Positions 6,676 through 8,429 of a stretch of DNA of 8,429 nt are shown here, piece by piece. Origin of the DNA: Actinomycetota bacterium (lineage in GTDB: Bacteria > Actinomycetota > Actinomycetes > S36-B12 > UBA10799); assembly GCA_003452655.1 (NCBI GenBank), contig DMNR01000032.1:1-8429 (forward strand), given 5' to 3'. The translations under genes were made by a program, and so were the position numbers. How positions within the stretch are numbered: the first letter of the stretch is position 1; each line of letters starts with the position of its first letter. The notes beneath the pieces are model-generated. The model saw only the letters and a list, made by a program, of their open reading frames with translations, did no database searches and was not told where the DNA came from.

Positions 6676-7518
6676 CGGGACCTTCGCGCGCTTGGTGAAT
6701 ACCTGGTAGTCGATCTTCTCGACTTCGTCGACGATGCCGCAATACAGGATCCGCGCGGTTTCAATGCACGGCTGTGAGTCTGGGGCGAGCAGCTCGATTC
6801 CCGGCCGAGATGCGGACTCAAGTCGTCGGACTCGGGCGATCTGGAACTTCAACGCCTCTCGGAATTGGTCAGTGACTACCCGTGCGCGCACATCTTCCGG
6901 TGAGACTCCAAATGACGCGAGTTCGTCAAGCGGCAGGTAGATCCGCTGGCGCTGCAGGTCTTCGCCGACATCACGGATGAAATTCGCCAACTGAAATGCG
7001 AACCCAAGGTCCTTTGCATAGCCATACGCGCGCTCACTCGACGGCTCGAGGATTGGAACCATCTGTAACCCGATGACCGCTGCCGACCCGTAGACGTACT
7101 TCTCCAGGTCGGCGTAGGTGTCGTAATGGTCGATGTACAGGTCCATCTGCATCGACTCAATGAACGCCTCAAAGTGGGCCGTCGGAATTCCCCAGCGCAA
7201 CGCGGTGTCAACGGTCGCCGCACACACAGGATGCGCTGAAGAACCGCGGGCGAGATCGACGAAGAAGCGGTCGGCCAAGTCGGTCAGTGCCTGGGACCGC
7301 TGCTCGACCGGCTGACTGTCCAAGGAGTCGACGATCTCGTCGGCGTAACGGGCGAACGCATATAGCGAATGAACAAAAGGTCGCTTCTGCGGGGGAAGGA
7401 GTAAAGTCGCCAGATAGTAGGTCTTGCCGTGCTCAGCATTAATCTTCTTGCAGTACTCGTAGGAGGCGCGGAGCTCGGGATCGGTGATCCCGGCGGCATC
7501 AAGTTGTCGGCTTCGCAC
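6610..7518 (-). CDS. crtB: Phytoene synthase
   Basis: A 302-residue squalene/phytoene synthase family enzyme, expected to join two GGPP head to head through prephytoene diphosphate to phytoene, the first dedicated carotenoid step. It acts at the membrane surface. Both Asp-rich Mg-diphosphate sites are intact: DEIVD at 60-64 (in FARYADEIVDSL) and RDVGED at 182-187 within NFIRDVGEDLQRQRIYLP, the family's second signature. The length is normal. GTG 7518 gives the N-terminus VRSRQLDAAGITDPELRASY, which fits actinobacterial CrtB; a GGGGA about 10 nt upstream is a weak ribosome site, and no clean -10 box was found. A related (dehydro)squalene synthase is the alternative, but the adjacent lycopene cyclase genes favour phytoene synthase. 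The Arg-rich C-terminus overlaps crtYd by 66 bp tail to tail. It is divergent from the mannosyltransferase gene, with 65 bp between start codons. No crtI or crtE is in the window. Confidence 0.93.
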   Translation of the reverse strand: MRSRQLDAAGITDPELRASYEYCKKINAEHGKTYYLATLLLPPQKRPFVHSLYAFARYADEIVDSLDSQPVEQRSQALTDLADRFFVDLARGSSAHPVCAATVDTALRWGIPTAHFEAFIESMQMDLYIDHYDTYADLEKYVYGSAAVIGLQMVPILEPSSERAYGYAKDLGFAFQLANFIRDVGEDLQRQRIYLPLDELASFGVSPEDVRARVVTDQFREALKFQIARVRRLESASRPGIELLAPDSQPCIETARILYCGIVDEVEKIDYQVFTKRAKVPLARRLAVAVPGWQKARRARRR

Positions 7519-7570
7519 ACGACTATCATCCCCGTGGACGTCAAGTGCCGACTCACGAGGTCGGCGCGGG

Positions 7571-7584
7571 TACGCTCAGGCGCG
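7571..7584 (+). promoter_or_regulatory. Probable leaderless promoter (-10 box) of the mannosyltransferase gene
   Basis: TACGCT (7571-7576), then 7 nt, then the GTG at 7584; no Shine-Dalgarno is present. The layout matches the boxes before aroG, the kinase gene and crtYc. The box lies in the 65-bp space between the divergent crtB and mannosyltransferase starts. Confidence 0.5.
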
Positions 7585-8410
7585 TGTCAGCCGACCCTCC
7601 CGCGCGAATCCCGCCAGCGCGCGATCCTGCTGGTCGGCCACCGATGGGCACCAACCCCAGCGACACCTGGCTGGACTTTATCCTCCGGTCGGTCATCCCC
7701 GGACTGATCGGCACAATTCTCATCGGGATTGGCGCGCTCGGAGTCGGGTGGCTGCCGCTGGACACCGCGATCGTCGATAACTCGGTTGTCGATGCGTTGC
7801 GCTCCACCACGATGGGTGCAGTTGTCTCGAAGACGGCGGTCGTGGCCGGCGTGCTGCTGCTCCTGCAGTCGTGGCTGTTGCTCGGATACGACGTCATGCG
7901 TGGACGCGACCGAGACATCAGGCGACTTTGGCTCGCGTTAGGAGCGTGGGCGGCGCCGCTGATCGTGACGCCGCCGCTGTTCAGTCGCGATGTCTATTCG
8001 TACTTCGCTCAAGGCAAGCTGATGGTTGCCGGTATTGACCCGTACACCAGGGGCTCATCGGCTGTCCCAGGCTGGTTCAACGACGGGGTCGACCCGATGT
8101 GGGGAGAGGCGCCAACGCCGTACGGGCAGTTCTGGCTGCTGCTTGCGCGTGGCGTCGTGGAGTTCACGGGGCCGCATCCCTACAGCGGCGCGTTGGTGAT
8201 GCGACTCCTCGCCGTGCTTGGTGTCGCGTTGTTGGCCTGGGCCGTTCCGAAGATCGCGTTCCACTGTGGCATCTCGCCGTCGAAGGCGCTGTGGCTCGGT
8301 GTCCTGAACCCGCTCGTGCTCATGCATTTCATCTCAGGCGCGCACAATGACGCGCTCATGGCCGGATTGGTCGTGGCTGGATTCGCGGTCGCTTTGGAGA
8401 GGCTTCCGAT
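7584..8410 (+). CDS. Polyprenol-phosphomannose-dependent alpha-1,6-mannosyltransferase, MptA/MptB family (3' end missing)
   Basis: N-terminal 275 residues or so of a GT-C fold multi-membrane glycosyltransferase that in mycobacteria and corynebacteria extends the alpha-1,6-mannan backbone of lipomannan and lipoarabinomannan, using polyprenol-phosphate mannose outside the membrane. Key segments are TPPLFSRDVYSYFAQG (129-144), with the loop Asp136 expected at the catalytic centre, GIDPY (150-154), PTPYGQFW (178-184), RLLAVLGVALLAWAVP (207-222), LWLGVLNPLVLMH (237-249) and GAHNDALM (252-259). Hydrophobic helices lie near 35-57, 84-101, 115-131, 204-222, 236-251 and 257-270. GTG 7584 is chosen for the leaderless promoter; ATG 7644, 20 codons on, is the alternative. 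Position next to the PknL-like kinase suggests MptA (Rv2174) rather than MptB, but I cannot separate the paralogues, so no symbol is given. The frame stays open to the window end, but bases from 8411 are adapter. Roughly 200 residues are missing. Confidence 0.92.
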
Positions 8411-8429
8411 CTGTCTCTTATACACATCT
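8411..8429. other. Untrimmed Nextera/Tn5 mosaic-end adapter (sequencing artefact)
   Basis: The final 19 bases, CTGTCTCTTATACACATCT, are exactly the reverse complement of the 19-bp Tn5 mosaic end AGATGTGTATAAGAGACAG used in Nextera tagmentation libraries. They sit flush at the contig end, as read-through into adapter would. Translated, they add CLLYTS to the forward protein and give a MYKRQ start on the reverse strand, both artefacts. The genomic sequence stops at about 8410. Confidence 0.97.

Noticed and set aside
7539..7544. TTGACG on the minus strand as a -35 element for crtB
   Set aside because: No TANNNT box lies 16-18 nt downstream; the GATAGT at 7527-7522 is only 11 nt away and too close to the start codon.
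7644..7646. ATG 7644 as the mannosyltransferase start
   Set aside because: It is possible, since the first 20 residues are Pro/Arg-rich and non-conserved, but GTG 7584 has a -10-like box at the leaderless distance; it is kept as the alternative.
8180..8425. Reverse-strand open frame beginning MYKRQ at the right end
   Set aside because: Its start is the translated Nextera mosaic end, a known artefact, and the rest is antisense to the mannosyltransferase gene.
1..8429. An undescribed defence, mobile or biosynthetic system
   Set aside because: Every gene belongs to a well-known family. No integrase, transposase, toxin-antitoxin pair, repeat array or unknown conserved protein was found.

Overview
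The window reads as chromosomal DNA of a high-GC actinobacterium (class Actinomycetes), probably a metagenome or draft-assembly contig. Four things support this: a class II (plant/actinobacterial type) DAHP synthase, a PASTA-domain Ser/Thr kinase, an actinobacterial split lycopene cyclase (CrtYc/CrtYd), and a polyprenol-phosphomannose-dependent mannosyltransferase of the MptA/MptB type. Start codons are mostly GTG, and several genes have a TANNNT box 6-7 nt before the start codon and no Shine-Dalgarno, the layout of leaderless actinobacterial transcripts. I cannot assign a genus.

Layout from left to right: (1) the C-terminal three quarters of a 14-TM drug-efflux type MFS transporter, cut by the left edge; (2) aroG, the first enzyme of the shikimate pathway, complete and with every catalytic residue I could check; (3) an MHS-family MFS permease on the same strand, preceded by a 122-bp spacer holding overlapping inverted repeats; (4) on the minus strand, a transmembrane Ser/Thr kinase with three PASTA repeats, very likely the PknL orthologue; (5) divergently, the overlapping pair crtYc-crtYd; (6) crtB (phytoene synthase) on the minus strand, overlapping the end of crtYd tail to tail by 66 bp; (7) divergently from crtB, the 5' part of a GT-C mannosyltransferase gene that runs into the right edge. 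No stretch above 300 bases lacks a gene, and I saw no tRNA, rRNA, CRISPR array, insertion sequence or origin.

The aroG / pknL / mptA neighbourhood is one I know from Mycobacterium tuberculosis (Rv2178c, Rv2176, Rv2174), where Rv2175c, a DNA-binding PknL substrate, lies between the kinase and the mannosyltransferase. Here that interval holds three carotenoid genes, and an MHS permease sits between aroG and the kinase. The carotenoid genes cover condensation of GGPP to phytoene (CrtB) and cyclisation of the lycopene end group (CrtYc+CrtYd). The desaturase (crtI) and GGPP synthase (crtE/idsA type) are not in the window and must be elsewhere, possibly just past the right edge.

The last 19 bases are not biological. 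They are the reverse complement of the Tn5 mosaic end used in Nextera libraries, so the right end is an untrimmed adapter and the final codons of the mannosyltransferase frame are artefactual. I found no convincing undescribed system. The points most worth checking are the repeated leaderless promoter layout, the inverted-repeat cluster before the MHS permease, the crtYd/crtB overlap, and the carotenoid genes in an otherwise cell-envelope locus.
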